Shown: positions 1-11,105 of the stretch, one piece after another
How the letters are laid out: each line of letters opens with the position of its first letter
Position numbering within the stretch: the first letter of the stretch is position 1
Source of the DNA: Saturnia japonica
Taxonomy: Eukaryota > Arthropoda > Insecta > Lepidoptera > Saturniidae
Direction: 5' to 3'
NCBI GenBank assembly: GCA_033032175.1
Contig: CM065329.1
Span: forward strand, 150,190-214,189
DNA length: 64,000 nucleotides
The notes under the pieces: generated by a model
Seen by the model: the letters and a program-made list of their open reading frames with translations, nothing else
Database searches by the model: none
Told to the model about the DNA's origin: nothing
Translations under genes and position numbers: made by a program

Positions 1-351
1 GAAAAACGGTCAAGTATAGTGGTAGGAGTAAGTCCGTTAAAACGATATGCTATTGGTAAATGGCAATTGCACGACACCACCTAGTGGTCAAAGTCATCAC
101 TACTCAAAGCGGGTCATGGGCTCTTATGGAAGTCGATGCAATCGCCACCTGGATTTCAAAAATGTAACTACTCAAAACGGGCCGCAAAATACATTGGAGA
201 CATTTACCAATCCCTACTCCGCTGGAGAAAGTATACTTCGAATCACGCGTGGTAGGGATAAGAAAAAGATGGCGCGTAACGGAAAAATGTGACGCGTAAC
301 GAAAAAATGTTACACTAAATTTTTTTCCAACCCCGATAAAGAAGTTTCACT
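1..351. other. No gene recognised; left flank of hAT remnant
   Basis: No open frame here resembles a known protein. The motif GCGTAAC occurs at about 275-300 and again near 2050, on the far side of the hAT remnant at 352-1919. It may mark the edges of that element, but no clean terminal inverted repeat or 8-bp duplication could be read. Confidence 0.3.
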
Positions 352-1919
352 TCAATAACTTCGATAATGTGGGTAGTCTTCCATCGGACAATGCCGATAA
401 GCACAATTCAGTGCGCAATTTAGATAAGCAGTTAGCACTGGGTCATTAAGACTGTACCTCTTTCTGATGATACACACACAGGCACTGACGATCCATTTTC
501 TGCAGTTGATCTTCACCTCTTGCAAAATATCTTGTTTGTCTGAAATTTCAGGCAACTCTAACTGCCTACGAACTCCCAGTCCTAGATACACATCTTCCAA
601 ATTGAGGTAATGGGTGGTATTTGTTGGGTCTATTTCGTCAAGTTTTGTTGCTTGCACATAAGATTGTAGCATGAATGACGAGAGCAGTTCTCTATAAAGT
701 TGCGCCATCTTGTCGTGCATGTCATTTATTACCGTTGATTAATTTTGAAAGTACATACATATTGATATTTGTAAATTTCAGCAGCATCTATGCCAAAAAA
801 TAATAATAAGCTTTCATGATAGAGGTCCTGCAAACTTTATGAATGTCTAAACATGCGCTGTCATCCAGCCATTTTCGATCGAAATAAAGCCGCAACGCGT
901 CGTATTGTTCTAATATTCTATTTACTACTGAAACCACAGAGAGCCATCGGGTCTGCGCTGGCCTTAATATCTTATGTACTTGCGTTTCCGTAAACAACTG
1001 GAAGTCTTTGAATTCTACTTGGCGTTTGGGCACTTTTCACGAAATTGACTGGCTACAGACTTTCTACAACCCATCATGGTATTGCATCCATCTGAGCCGA
1101 AGCTTACGATGTTATTATCCAGAGGGACTGAATACTTTTCAAATGACTGAATCACCAGGTTGAACAGATGAACTGCGATAGCAGAATAATCGTTTTGGCT
1201 GAATTCAAAAAGTTGTATTAAGTCCCAGAAGCGACTTACAATCTTGCCTTGGTTACAATCGTAATATCGTACTACTACGCACATAGTTTTTACCACTCCA
1301 ATATCGGTGCTTTCATGTATGAGCACTGAAAACTTACTATCTTGTAGATCACGGGCCAATGTATCCTTTTCGCTTCTGCCAACTACATTGTTAATGACGG
1401 CTTGGGCTTTCGTATGTTTTAGCTTCAATTTTTTTGCAATTTATGGATCAGTAAAAGTAACCGATATAAGATCGCATAGATGGTCTGCTACTTGATGAGA
1501 TATCTTATGTTCAGCTATGAAAGCTGCAAATTTTATTTTAGCTACTTTACATTTTTCATGAAGCGTCGTTGGCGCCTTTTTAAATGCATTTTCTATGATA
1601 GGTTGAACAGACGACTTGGAAGTGGAACTCAACAATAGCTTCACTTTTTGTTCATGTCTTGTACTACTAGCATGTCTTTTAAGAACGTTCATTTCTGCGC
1701 TGATACTTGTCTCACAAACTGAACAAATCGCTCTATATTCATCTTTGGAGTCTTTTTTAACCACGTACAAAATTCTTTCAGTTCGCACCATTCAGCTTTC
1801 AATTTTTGTTTATAATGTTTCCTTTTTATTCCAATTCTAGCTCTTTTGATAGAACAAGTTGGCTTTGTGTCGATATCATAACTTTCAGTATCACTTTCCA
1901 TTGTACCTACTTTTAGCAC
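352..1919 (-). pseudogene. hAT-type transposase pseudogene
   Basis: Broken transposase read from 1919 down to 352 in at least four frame segments. The N-terminal part looks like a BED-type zinc finger (a CxxC in the context ICSVCETSIS, then an H..H pair) with a frame change near 1780. The next part (about 1428-1015) contains LIHESTDIGVV and SFGSDGCNTMMG, typical of the hAT catalytic core around the first Asp and the following acidic residue. Further segments lie at 1033-788 and 720-352. hAT transposases cut and paste DNA in the nucleus and leave 8-bp duplications; none was identified here. The several frame breaks make it non-functional. Family assignment is by motif recognition; the subfamily is not known. 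Confidence 0.7.
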
Positions 1920-2333
1920 TACTCACTCACTCACAATACTAAAACAAATAGGTAATAAACTTCAAACCGAAAAACCTCTACAACTTTATAATTACTATTA
2001 AAAATAGACAAAAGCTTGAACTTAAAGCAGTAGATTTCGTCTATTTGTAACGCGTAACTAGAAAAAAAAAAAAACACTTCGTTCAACTATCTCACTTACT
2101 TCGAATTTTGATAAATGCATTTTACTTCTTCCTGTAAGTTTAAATAAGGAGAGAATAGATTGCAGAGGTTTTGTAGTTTTTATCTATGCGTGAGTGGAGA
2201 TAGAAGTTTTGATATTCTGGGATTCCCGGCATCAAGAGCATTGTTGCCATTACAATATATGTTAAGCTGACTGAGATTCGTTTTACGCAGTATAGTGATG
2301 TTATATTAACAATGTAATTTTTAAATTAAGGTG
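1920..2333. other. AT-rich spacer, no gene seen
   Basis: About 400 bp without a recognisable coding region. It holds a GCGTAAC motif and an A-run near 2050-2075 that may be the right edge of the neighbouring hAT remnant. Confidence 0.3.
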
Positions 2334-2419
2334 ACATATGGCACGGTAATACCCTATTACCTTGACGGTAGATTAAGACCACATTACGGTGTATCTACCG
2401 TAATTACCGTGTATATGGA
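2334..2419. repeat. Imperfect 85-bp fold-back (inverted repeat)
   Basis: The outer arms ATATGGCACGGTAAT and the reverse complement of ATTACCGTGTATAT pair almost completely. Inner arms GACGGTAGAT and ATCTACCGT pair as well, leaving a loop rich in TAAGACCACA. It sits directly against the outer end of the LTR-like sequence at 2425-2558. It could be a small MITE or a structured end of the retroelement; the sequence does not decide. Confidence 0.5.
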
Positions 2420-2424
2420 GACAC

Positions 2425-2945
2425 TGGTTTCACGTGTTGTCGTGTGAGCGTGGAATTATATTCGATAGCGGTCGGTAACGCACTGCCTTTATTAACGTCA
2501 GACTATATGCTATATAGATGGCGCAGCCACTACGTACTATATACATACATATACAACATCTCTCCCCCGTAATTTACAACTTACTAAAATAATTGTCTAT
2601 AGTCGACGACGGGTGTATTTCGTCGAGGGCGTATGCGGGTTTATTCGTGCGGTCTCGATTCTACCGGAGATGAAGGTGTGCAGAATTGAGGAATGTCGGT
2701 AGCGGCTGGGTCTAGATCAGCACTGCGTGTCGGAGTACTAGTTTCTGTGCTCGATGTGATTCCTCGAGAGATCCTTTGCTCTGGATACTCCTCTGTTGTT
2801 ATGTTTATGTCATCTGCACTGGACAATCTCCTTCCCTGTTGGTTAGATGTCGATGGCATCTATGTAGCCAAAGTAAGGTCTGTACTAAGTTGCTGTCGCT
2901 GTCCCTCTATATCCAACAGATAATATTCTCGCCTTGGGTATAATT
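2425..2945 (-). mobile_element. 3' end of an LTR retrotransposon (pol C-terminus, PPT, short LTR)
   Basis: On the minus strand an open frame runs from about 2945 to a stop at 2584-2586, apart from two in-frame stops. It encodes a Ser/Thr/Pro-rich tail and an Arg-rich end, as in C-termini of LTR-retroelement polyproteins. It is followed by a purine tract (ACGGGGGAGAGA) and then TGTTGTATATG, a typical polypurine tract plus LTR start. The LTR would run from 2558 down to about 2425 (ending ...AAACCA) and contains AATAAA. Only the 3' end remains; no reverse transcriptase is present. The family (Gypsy, BEL or Copia) is not decided. Confidence 0.5.
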
Positions 2946-4020
2946 GGTTTCTATGTTTTCGTATCTCTCTGTTCTGCTCCGGTACTTTTATTTAATATGT
3001 AAGTACTTTGACTCACTATAGGCTAGCTAGCGGGTGACCCCTATCATATCAGAAAATTGCTGGAGTTTTACTCAATAAAAGTCTGTAATAAGGTTCACTC
3101 AAATCTTTTATTACTATCGCCCCAAAACACACACTTCACTCTCAAGTACGGCCGGATGCGTGATGTAGTATGCAACGCGATAACAAACGTTGAGCAAGGC
3201 CGGGGAAATACGAACGACTGCCAGTCCACGGTGGCTAAACTGCCATCTTGCATTTTGCATACGTGTGTTTGTATGCACCCCTACACATATATCACTCTGC
3301 CGATCTTCCTCATAATAACTCCTTTAACCCAGTAGTGATTATTTTTATTAACATGCTGTCTAAACCATACGCTTTTCCCGGGTATGAAAGCCCTTTTAAA
3401 TCGTCCCCCATAGTTTTCTGTCTACGAACACTGTTTTCTCTATATAAGAGAGGATAGTTGTGATGGTGAGGGTGACTTTTCCGCGCTCAGTAAATCTAAG
3501 CGGGAACGTAATGCACTCCCAAACACTAATTAATAGTAACTAAATAAATAAATAGTACTCATATTTATGTAAAATTAGGTATGTAACTTTAAAAACAACA
3601 AATCGTACATAAAAAATATTTATATCTTCAAAATATACAAATACAAAAAAAATATTACAAATATAATAAAAACTTATGAATGGTGTCGTGGGACACCAGG
3701 TACGAACGAAGTTCCTTCGGCTAATGTAGAATCGACACAATTTGCAAAAAAAAAATCGTGCTCAATTTTATGTAGGTTTTCTTGGATTTTCTCTTAAATT
3801 TTGCTGATTAGTTTTTATTTAAGTACAGGAAAGTATTTAGGAAATTCAGTATTTTAGGAAATAATAAATTACGTAAAATAATAAAAAAAATCATAATTCA
3901 AATTATCAATTAAAATAACAAAATATGTCTCTTTATTTTTGTTTGACAACATAAAATTACATAGAAATAGAAATAATTACAAAAAAGTTTATTATTATAA
4001 GTAATTCTTATTAATCAGTC
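2946..4020. other. No gene recognised
   Basis: Contains short AT-rich open frames without recognisable similarity. A TATATAAG motif near 3438 lies upstream of a GC-richer stretch and could be an old promoter or LTR fragment. The segment 3540-4020 is strongly A/T-rich. Confidence 0.3.
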
Positions 4021-4320
4021 TCGTCATTAAATTCGATTGCTGAAACTATTGGCTTGTGGTAAATAAATATGTTACATGTGTTTGTGATTCTATTTTATGC
4101 AAATACCTCGAAAAAACAGCATCAATAGTAGTACCGTATCTCGTTGTCGATTCTTTTGGATTGTTATTTATATGTAATTTAAATTTTTCTAAAGGAAATG
4201 TTCTTAGTGGTTCTGATTTTTCATCTGCAAAATTGATATTGAAGTCTCCAGATAAAACCATCGGAAGCTGATGGAAGTTTCCACCAAGTATTTCAGAAAC
4301 CTCATCAGTATATTTAAAAT
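4021..4320 (-). pseudogene. Endonuclease C-terminal fragment, probably Helentron-type
   Basis: The minus-strand translation contains MVLSGDFNINF (the GDFN motif of AP-like endonucleases), then RYGTTIDAVFSRYL, and after a one-base frame change YHKPIVSAIEFNDETD before a stop. The order GDFN, then TTIDAVF, then YHKPI resembles the C-terminal endonuclease of Helentron-like rolling-circle elements in insects; a LINE endonuclease is the alternative. No helicase or Rep domain is present next to it, so this is only a remnant. Confidence 0.45.
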
Positions 4321-4329
4321 GGGCGTGCG

Positions 4330-4740
4330 TCTGCCCAATACAAATGTGCTACGTCAACCGATACAGAGCGGGACCGCGCACCGAGGGCGCGAACGCGACG
4401 GAAACGATTCCCTCGTACTCTCTATAACCGACGGCGGATAACACGCTACGGTAACCAGCTGTCTGGAAACCAGTGCGTGCGAGCCCCTCTCACTACGTGC
4501 GACCGACCCTGCTCACACCCGAAACTACTAGGCGTGAAGAGGGCGAAACATTAAGGTACACACGCAGTGAGGTGCCTGCTGGTAGGCGCGGCGCTGACGT
4601 AGCACGGAAGCGGAGAGGACTAGGTCGCTGGCGGGTTGAACACTTGTGAAGATGCAAATGACACACAGATACCACAATAAATTCAGCTGTATTCTTGAAG
4701 ACACAATACAATATTTCTATCTTCTGGGTACTGTTTCTTC
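4330..4740 (-). repeat. LTR-like interspersed repeat, copy A (minus)
   Basis: The reverse complement shares long stretches with 57060-57300 (for example CTTCACGCCTAGTAGTTTCG versus CTTCACGCCTGGTAGGTTCG, and the following GGTCGCACGTAGT). It is GC-rich against AT-rich surroundings. It appears to be the transcribed half of a repeat whose promoter half is seen at 32349-33050. Class not certain; a long LTR is likely. Confidence 0.45.
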
Positions 4741-4800
4741 CAGTCTTGTTTCTTGATTCTTGAGTCTTCAGCTTGTGGCACCTGTGTGTGCCGGTTGGCC

Positions 4801-5281
4801 TTTTTTTTTTTTTTTAGATCTGACTACTCTGTTAGCCTTAGGGGCCCTAAAGCCGCTGCGGCTTTTACAGCTTCACCGAACTTGGGGGCGAGCGCAGAGG
4901 GCACTCAGCCGCGAAAGTTTTGTGGACGACTCGCACGAGGGTGCCAAAGTGGCCGGACCTCGGCTCGGGCGGTCGTCGCGTTCGCAAATAGGTCGCGATC
5001 TAATCGAATCCCTACACCTACGATTCGAGCAAACTAATTTATACACATAGGCACGTTCCCTTCCTCCTGGGAGGAAGGAAGGAACCATGCGTATGCGTAT
5101 TCAGTAATCGGAAATGTTTTCTACACTAACTAGCGCTAAATAGGGTAAAAAAAAAAAGACCCTCACAGAACCTATGTATTTGTGTGGTGTGCACGTGTGT
5201 ATGTTCATACGTGTGTAGTGTTGTATGTAGGTAGCTAACTGATGCACGTACAGTGTCACTTGTATCGTGCGGGCGGTTGCC
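4801..5281 (-). mobile_element. Jockey LINE, 3' UTR fragment with poly(A) (copy 4)
   Basis: Reading the minus strand, this matches the 3' UTR of the Jockey copies at 20835-21305 and 26252-26700 and ends in a poly(A) tail (15 Ts at 4801-4815). Its 5' side stops at 5281, where the poly(A) tail of the R1-clade element (5282-7201) begins. No coding sequence is retained. Confidence 0.75.
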
Positions 5282-7201
5282 TTTTTTTTTTTTTAACGTG
5301 GAGAAACCCGTCATGGGTACACACTCGCCCGGGGGGACGAGTGGTTATGTGAGACTCCTACTCACTAAAACTCCACGGTGTACCATCGGCCGCCATAGTG
5401 GGACGCGCGGGCACTGCGGTTGCAATCGGCCGCGACGCCCCGGCGGCCGGCCCCAGTCGGGCCCCGGCGCTAAACAGAGACAGTCTGGTACAACCCCAAC
5501 TGTCTCCCAGACGGCTGAACCAGTGCAATGGGAAGACGGGCCCCCCGACCCGTCTCCCCTTGGTCCAGCAAGGACAGAGGAGAGAGGCGTGTAAGCACCC
5601 CCCACCTACTGCCCAACGTCTGCGCTAATGTCCAGCGGAGGACTCAGCACTGGCTGAACCCGCCCTTTTACGGGAGGTGGCCGACAGCTGACGCCCCCCA
5701 TGTAATGGCCTGCTGGCCTCCCGCTATCGGCACAGTAGGCGCAATGAAACGCCTCAGCCTCACACTCTTGCGCTCTGTGACCCGGCTTCCCGCACCGGAA
5801 ACACAGCCCCCCTATCAACCGTCGACGGGCAAGTAGGCCGCGTATGACCCAAGCCCAAACACCTGAAGCACCTCAGAGGCTTTTGCTCCAGGAGATGGAC
5901 TCGGGCCGAACTCCATCCTACCAGGAGGCGTCCCCCCTCAACTAGTACTTTCGCCGCGGTGACAGGGAGGGACATATGGACTCTTCCCAAGGTCCTCCCC
6001 GAGGTCTGGATTTCCCCCACCCTAATTTCATCTGTCGCGCACCCTCCCTTGGTCGCGACAGCTGCCACCACCTCTTTCTTCGACACCGAGTCATCCAGGC
6101 CAACGATGCGGACGTCCACACGCTTCATTGGCCTGCCTATAGTGGCCACGCCCTCTAATGCTGTCCGGAGGCAATGTGCCAACTTATCGGCCTGTGCCGC
6201 GCCTTGGGCTCCGGGGATCTCAATGACCCTGGCTCCCGTAGCGGTCTCTCTGACCGATAAATCCTCGATGCCCAGGGCGGGCAAGTCAGACGCCAATCGT
6301 GCCCTCAGAAAGGCCTCCTTGTAGCTCACCCCCTGAGCCACTGCCTCAGGCTGCAGCGTTATAAGCACTGCAGCTGAGCGTGGGGGCGAGGGGAGCTTAG
6401 GCTTCGGCTTTTGCCCAGGCGTACCCTTCTGGAGAGCAGGAGCAACCGGCGCAGCCACCGCTGGCACCGAATGTGTCGCCACCTTCTTCTTCTTTTTGCG
6501 ACGAGCCACAACCGTGGTCCACGCCGCATCGGATCCGTCGGTGCCGGAAGGCGTGCCCATTCCATCCCCAGGACAGGCACTTGAGAGGACGCCGTCAGCC
6601 CGGCATCGCAGAGCGAAGGCATCGCGCGAGGCACAGGCTTGGGACCTGAAGTCTTTGTTCCAGTGGTGCTGGCAGCCGTCGGTCTCTTGTCTGCGGCCAA
6701 AGGAGGACGAGGGCGAGTCACTGGGACTAAGCGATCCTCTAACACCACCAGGCGGGCGTTCATCTCACCAAAAGACTTCTGAAATGTACACTCCAGGCCC
6801 TGGATAGCAACCGCTATGGACTCCTGCCCCTGAGGCCCTGACAGAGGCTCAGGAGATGGTGGAGGAACCTCCTTTCTCGCGTCGGCCTCCTGACGCATAT
6901 CCAGAATCTCTGCCTTAACCTGCACGAGCTCTCGGCGGAGCCTCGATATCATGCGCCGAAGGCAAAGCGTCTCCTCGGTCACAGTGCGTGTCAACGCCGT
7001 GGACACAATCTCTTGTAGGACACTGGCCGATCCCTTCAGGTTTTTAATAGACGTCCCTTTTAGATTGCCAGACTTCTTGCAGACGTCGTATATCTTGGCA
7101 ATCTTTTCGCCAGCCAGAGCTCTTAGCCTATCGGGGTCAAGGGTTTCGATGGCCTGTTCCTCCTCAACCCAGAGCTCCTCACTAGCTCCCTTCCTAGCCT
7201 A
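5282..7201 (-). mobile_element. 5'-truncated R1-clade LINE lacking ORF2 (Gag plus 3' UTR plus poly(A))
   Basis: A GC-rich block begins abruptly at 7201 and ends with a poly(A) tail (13 Ts at 5282-5294). It holds an ORF1/Gag-like sequence (about 7201-5606) followed directly by about 310 bp of 3' UTR. No reverse transcriptase or endonuclease ORF lies between them. The 3' UTR is shared with a second copy at 51185-51452. It looks like a non-autonomous, Gag-only derivative of an R1-clade (TRAS/SART-like) LINE. Confidence 0.7.
5606..7201 (-). pseudogene. R1-clade ORF1 (Gag) pseudogene with three CCHC-type knuckles
   Basis: The translation starts without its natural Met near 7201 (ASEELWVEEEQAIETL) and runs through a coiled-coil-like segment (RRMISRLRRELVQVKAEIL). 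It changes frame near 6570, continues through a Lys/Pro-rich and RRM-like region, and changes frame again at a G6 run near 5830. C-terminal knuckles are CFRCLGLGHTRPTC, CFRCGKPGHRAQEC and CAYCADSGRPAGH...C, the typical order in R1-clade Gags, which bind the element RNA. The two frameshifts make it non-functional as a single protein. Confidence 0.7.
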
Positions 7202-7590
7202 AATTCAATAACAAAATACTTTTGAGATATTTACGGTTACACTCTTTGTTTCACGCTCAAAATTTCAACTCGCAACTTTATGACGGCTGATAGATGACAC
7301 CAGTGTTGTCAATGTCCAATGTCAAAATTCCAAAATTGAGAATAAACAAAGACTTGATTCCCTACATAGCTTTCTCAAGAAAAAACGTATTCCAATCAAT
7401 GATATTGTATTAGTCGTTATGGCACTGACGCTTTTTACTTGACCTCGTGAATGAAAGTAATTGCCAAAATTTCACTTAGTCGGACACGGAGTACGATATG
7501 GTATTAAAAGTGCGCACTGTCACTCACGAAAAAAATTCAGTTAGTTGGAATGTTTAGGAACCGCCTTCCTCAAGCATGTTTGATTACTTC
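7202..7590. other. No gene recognised
   Basis: AT-rich sequence between the truncated 5' end of the R1-clade element and the LTR of the Gypsy remnant. The outer end of that LTR may lie inside this segment, since no clear terminal CA was found. Confidence 0.3.
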
Positions 7591-8093
7591 TTAAAAGGTT
7601 TTCTTCTTCTTTATTTTATGGCACCTTGTGTAGAAGGTTTTCAGAGTGGGCATTGGATAGGCTGATAGATGTATGGATATTACGTGTAGCGTGGAGGCAG
7701 ATCGACTATCTTGACAGACCGTGCGCCGTGTGTCGCGTACCGATCCACACTGGCTGTCGCCGCTCGGTGCGATGCAGCGGTGTATGAGAGGTTGCCGCCT
7801 AGTACAGCGCAGCATGATGCGCGTGCACTGCACGTTGCCGCTCTGGTTGGAGCTTGTATTATATAACATCCCATATCACTCACCCGCTGAGACCGTTGCT
7901 ACGGGCGTTAGTTATCAGAGAAATGGACTTTCCTCCCAGAAAGTGTTATTCTTTGACCATCTTTCACTACGTTGCCCTTAGTAGTTTTGTTCTTAACGTA
8001 GTCTGTGTCTAATGTGTACGCTGGTTTCAGGCGATCGATAGATACAGTCATTTCTTTGTTTTTAATTAGTATCTTGTAAGTTTTGTAACTATT
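7590..8093 (-). mobile_element. Gypsy-type LTR retrotransposon 3' end (integrase C-terminus, PPT, LTR)
   Basis: The minus strand from 8093 to a stop at 7908-7910 encodes KTYKILIKNKEM, VSIDRLKPAY and later LSGRKVHF. This is the usual C-terminal end of Gypsy/Metavirid integrases. A purine-rich tract (GGGTGAGTGATATGGGA) follows, then TGTTATATAATAC as the LTR start at 7868. The LTR contains a polyadenylation signal (AATAAA, 7610-7615) near its lower end. The body of the element is absent: the pol sequence begins abruptly at 8093 against hAT sequence, so this is a deletion or recombination remnant. Confidence 0.7.
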
Positions 8094-8550
8094 TCAATAG
8101 TGGGGTAAACTTCAGTTAAGGTTTTTTCTATTATGTATTTCAGCACCGAGATAATGTCATCGTTTCCTCCATACTCACGGATGAATTTATTCAGTTCTTC
8201 GTACAATTCATGTCCATTTATATCACATGCTTCTTCTACTGTCATAGATATTTGCAAGTCGCTGCATTACTTCGAAAGTTCACTATCACTAATTTCCTTT
8301 ATATATATACATGAAACCAAATATGCTCTCATGATGTATAAGTGCCTTAAACCTAGAATGGCAGCTTGCACGCACATTGTCGACAATAACATAAAAATAG
8401 TTTATTTTGAAAATCTCTTCCGCATTCAATTCACGAGCTTCATCTTCCCCTTCATAATCAAAATGCGTTTTTTTAAGTCGTCTTCCGACTTCTTTAAACT
8501 GTTTGTCAATATCATTTTCCTCGGCTATTCTCTCGCTGTTACAAGGGATG
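8094..8550 (-). pseudogene. hAT transposase, continuation after the nested element
   Basis: Directly downstream (minus strand) of the inserted element the hAT frame resumes with TSLVTARE, then after a one-base frame change IAEENDIDKQFKEVGRRLKK, HFDYEGEDEA, NYFYVIVDNVRASCHSRF and ESIFGF. Later, in another frame, ACDINGHELYEEL appears. These are in the order expected for the C-terminal half of DUF4371 hAT proteins. The sequence then switches to Gypsy integrase at about 8093, before the hAT C-terminal dimerisation motif. Confidence 0.6.
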
Positions 8551-8739
8551 TCTGTACCCTTAGCCGGAACATTTTTGCACTATCGTATAGTTAACTTGAT
8601 AGAATAGTATTAGTTAAATTTTGTATACAAACTGGAACAGCGCCGTGTTGGCGTATTATGAACTAAAGTTTAATAGCCGCAACATCTTGCGTCACCTTTC
8701 GTATAGTTAGCGTATAATTAAACACAACAAATGTATGGG

Positions 8740-10395
8740 AATCGGCAGCTCGAAGTATTCATAAACTCATATTTCATAAACTCCAGCCACTGAGCTTGCA
8801 ACTGTAGCTCAGTATCTCGTTGGCGAAGCTCTATGTCTCTCTGTCGGATCCTCTCTATTTCTAAATCTACATACAAACATTCTCTCTCTCTATTATCGTC
8901 TCTAGCATTTGTATCACATTTCTCAACATACTCTTCTAATATATTACTAAGCTTCCTCTTTTGCTGGTGTCTCTAAGGTGTGGGTTGTGAGAATTATTTT
9001 TTATTATACTGGGCTATGGGAGACATTGGTGGTGACTGTGGTTGGTGGGACATTGGTGGTGTGGTAGGTAAAGGAGGTGATGTCGATCTCAGCATAGGTT
9101 GTATTGGTTCAGGATCCTTGTGGGAACCAGGAGTGTTCCAATCTTCATCACTTGTAGGAATAAATTAAAAACTTGAGGTTACATAAAACTATATTATATT
9201 ATATAGTTCATAATGCATGAATATATATGTATACATTATATATAATTATCCCACTATAACACACTACCGCTACTTTTAAAATTATCAATCAGTATTTATT
9301 TAAAATTATGGTAAAGTTATGCATTCATTTAATCAAATAATATTATTCTACCACAATCGAAAAACTATAATAATACTGTATATCCTTTCTAATATTATAA
9401 ATATTCTTAGAAACTTACCAACAATATGTGTGTATTGTGTGTCTGCCTGTACAATTATTGAATTATCTGTTTGAGGGACTCCAGCCTCAGAAACCATTAT
9501 CTCTGCTTCGACAGCCTCGGCATCCATCTGAAATTTATTATTTTTAAATTAATTTCATATCATAAGCAAAGGCTTTAAGTTTTATATATTATTAAGAGAG
9601 TAAAAGTTATTATGTAATGATATATATAAAAAATTATGTTAATGTAAAACAATTTAACTTCATGAAGAGTATGAATAATATGATAAATATAAGCAAAGCA
9701 ACCTACACTGTAAAATAACCTCTACAAGCCCCATTGAAATCAAGTATATCTTTCATTCTTATTTGTTATTAAAAAAATACACTAACCAAACCAAAACTAA
9801 CTTCAGCGAAAGGCATTCCAAATGCTTCTTGGACACCTATTATAGAGAGAACTCTATTTTCTATGTCAGTAAGACATATTTTTAGGGCTGGTCCACCACC
9901 AGTTTCTTTCAATGACCTATGCATTTTAGCCCATTTCCTTTTTATGTTATTTTTAAATCATTCTAAACCTTAATCAGAGCTAATAAAATGATAATGAACA
10001 CAACATTCTATTAAAGATGTTATTTTGAAGATAGTCATCATGCAGTGAGAAAATGTTTGACATTGCTTTCAACCCTTTAGAATAAAGTTAAAAAACTAAC
10101 ACTTACTTTCCGCCACTTTTCTTCACTACGAAATTCTCACATACCATGCTTGTTAAGCATTTCACTTAACTCCTTCCATTTTTGAATACACCACTGACGA
10201 CCATGCGGTATACTTTGCGGTTTAGACAAATCTCCATATCTTTAAAAAATAAACATACTCATGAGTAAAGAACAAGTTCAAATAGAGAAAAGGTAAATCA
10301 TCAAACTTTAGTATTGTTATTTATTGAGAAGCTACTTACTTTTCCATAAATTCCACCATCACTAAAAATTGAACGTTATTAGTTCTCAGAGGCAT
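8740..10395 (-). pseudogene. Harbinger Myb/SANT-like protein gene, five exons, broken
   Basis: Start codon at 10395-10393 (MPLRTNNVQFLVMVEFMEK). Exons by GT-AG signals are about 10395-10340, 10239-10107, 9946-9787, 9527-9419 and 9158 to about 8740. Exon 2 has a trihelix/MADF-like pattern (RQWCIQKWKELSEML then EKWRK). Exon 3 has KWAKMH..LKETGGGPALKI, ENRVLSIIGVQ, typical of the second protein of animal Harbinger elements, which binds element ends and helps import the transposase. Exon 5 is Pro-rich (DWNTPGSHKDPEPIQ) followed by a coiled coil rich in Arg/Glu/Gln. Stops in exon 2 (after NKHGM) and in exon 5 disable it. No transposase ORF accompanies it. Confidence 0.65.
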
Positions 10396-10781
10396 TTTTA
10401 AAAGTAGATATTTATTTTTTAATTATGCTACGAAAACAAACACCAAAACGACGCAGCGCGATATCTGATACAACTTGAAAACAATACCACTTAGATAGGA
10501 TGCATTCGGAAATAAAGAAGCTTGGGGCATGTTTTTATTTGGGTTAAATACACTGTAATAATTACACTTATGGTTAATTATTATTTATTACGTATGATAT
10601 AATGGTGTGACATTACAATTTCAAATTTTACATTTTAACACATTGATTGCTTAAACAATGGATACAAAGTAATAGCCGTAAGCCATAACTTTTTATGGTG
10701 AATTTTGATTAAGTAAATATGAATGTTTGAAAATATGTATGAATGTATATTATTATTATTTTTATTAAAAAATACATTTTT

Positions 10782-10837
10782 CGGATCCGAGTGGTCGGCA
10801 TGCAGCACGTCGGCTGCCGAACACTCGGATCCGAGTG
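10782..10837. repeat. piggyBac subterminal hairpin, left
   Basis: CGGATCCGAGTG at 10782 pairs with CACTCGGATCCG ending near 10834, with further pairing of GGTCGGC with GCCGAAC inside. The inner arm is itself the 16-bp palindrome CACTCGGATCCGAGTG (10822-10837). A matching hairpin is near the other end of the same element. Confidence 0.75.
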
Positions 10838-11105
10838 CTAGGGATGGCAATTGTTTATTAACTAAAATGTCATCATGTGGTGACTTAAAAAAACAGTAAG
10901 TAAATAAAACAATTATGCATCTGGAGAATTATTTATTTAGAAAGATATATTAATCAATCTATGCAAAGAAGCATTAAAATCTACAATTATAAAAATTAAA
11001 CAAAAAAACATAATACTTAATTATAAGTTTAACTGAAAAATGACACTCTGAATCACAGTATGTTACGTACACAAAGAAAAAAAACTTAAAATAAAATAAA
11101 AAAAC

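Noticed and set aside
47..292. Short open frame near the left edge as a gene
   Set aside because: No domain, no splice context and low-complexity ends; it lies in flanking transposon debris.
7591..7869. Arg/Ser/Thr-rich open frame as a protein
   Set aside because: It lies wholly inside the Gypsy LTR between the PPT and the polyadenylation signal.
10741..10760. A tRNA or other structural RNA in the GC-rich hairpins near 10.8 and 13.5 kb
   Set aside because: The hairpins occur as a pair at both ends of a TTAA-flanked piggyBac, which explains them as transposon end structures.
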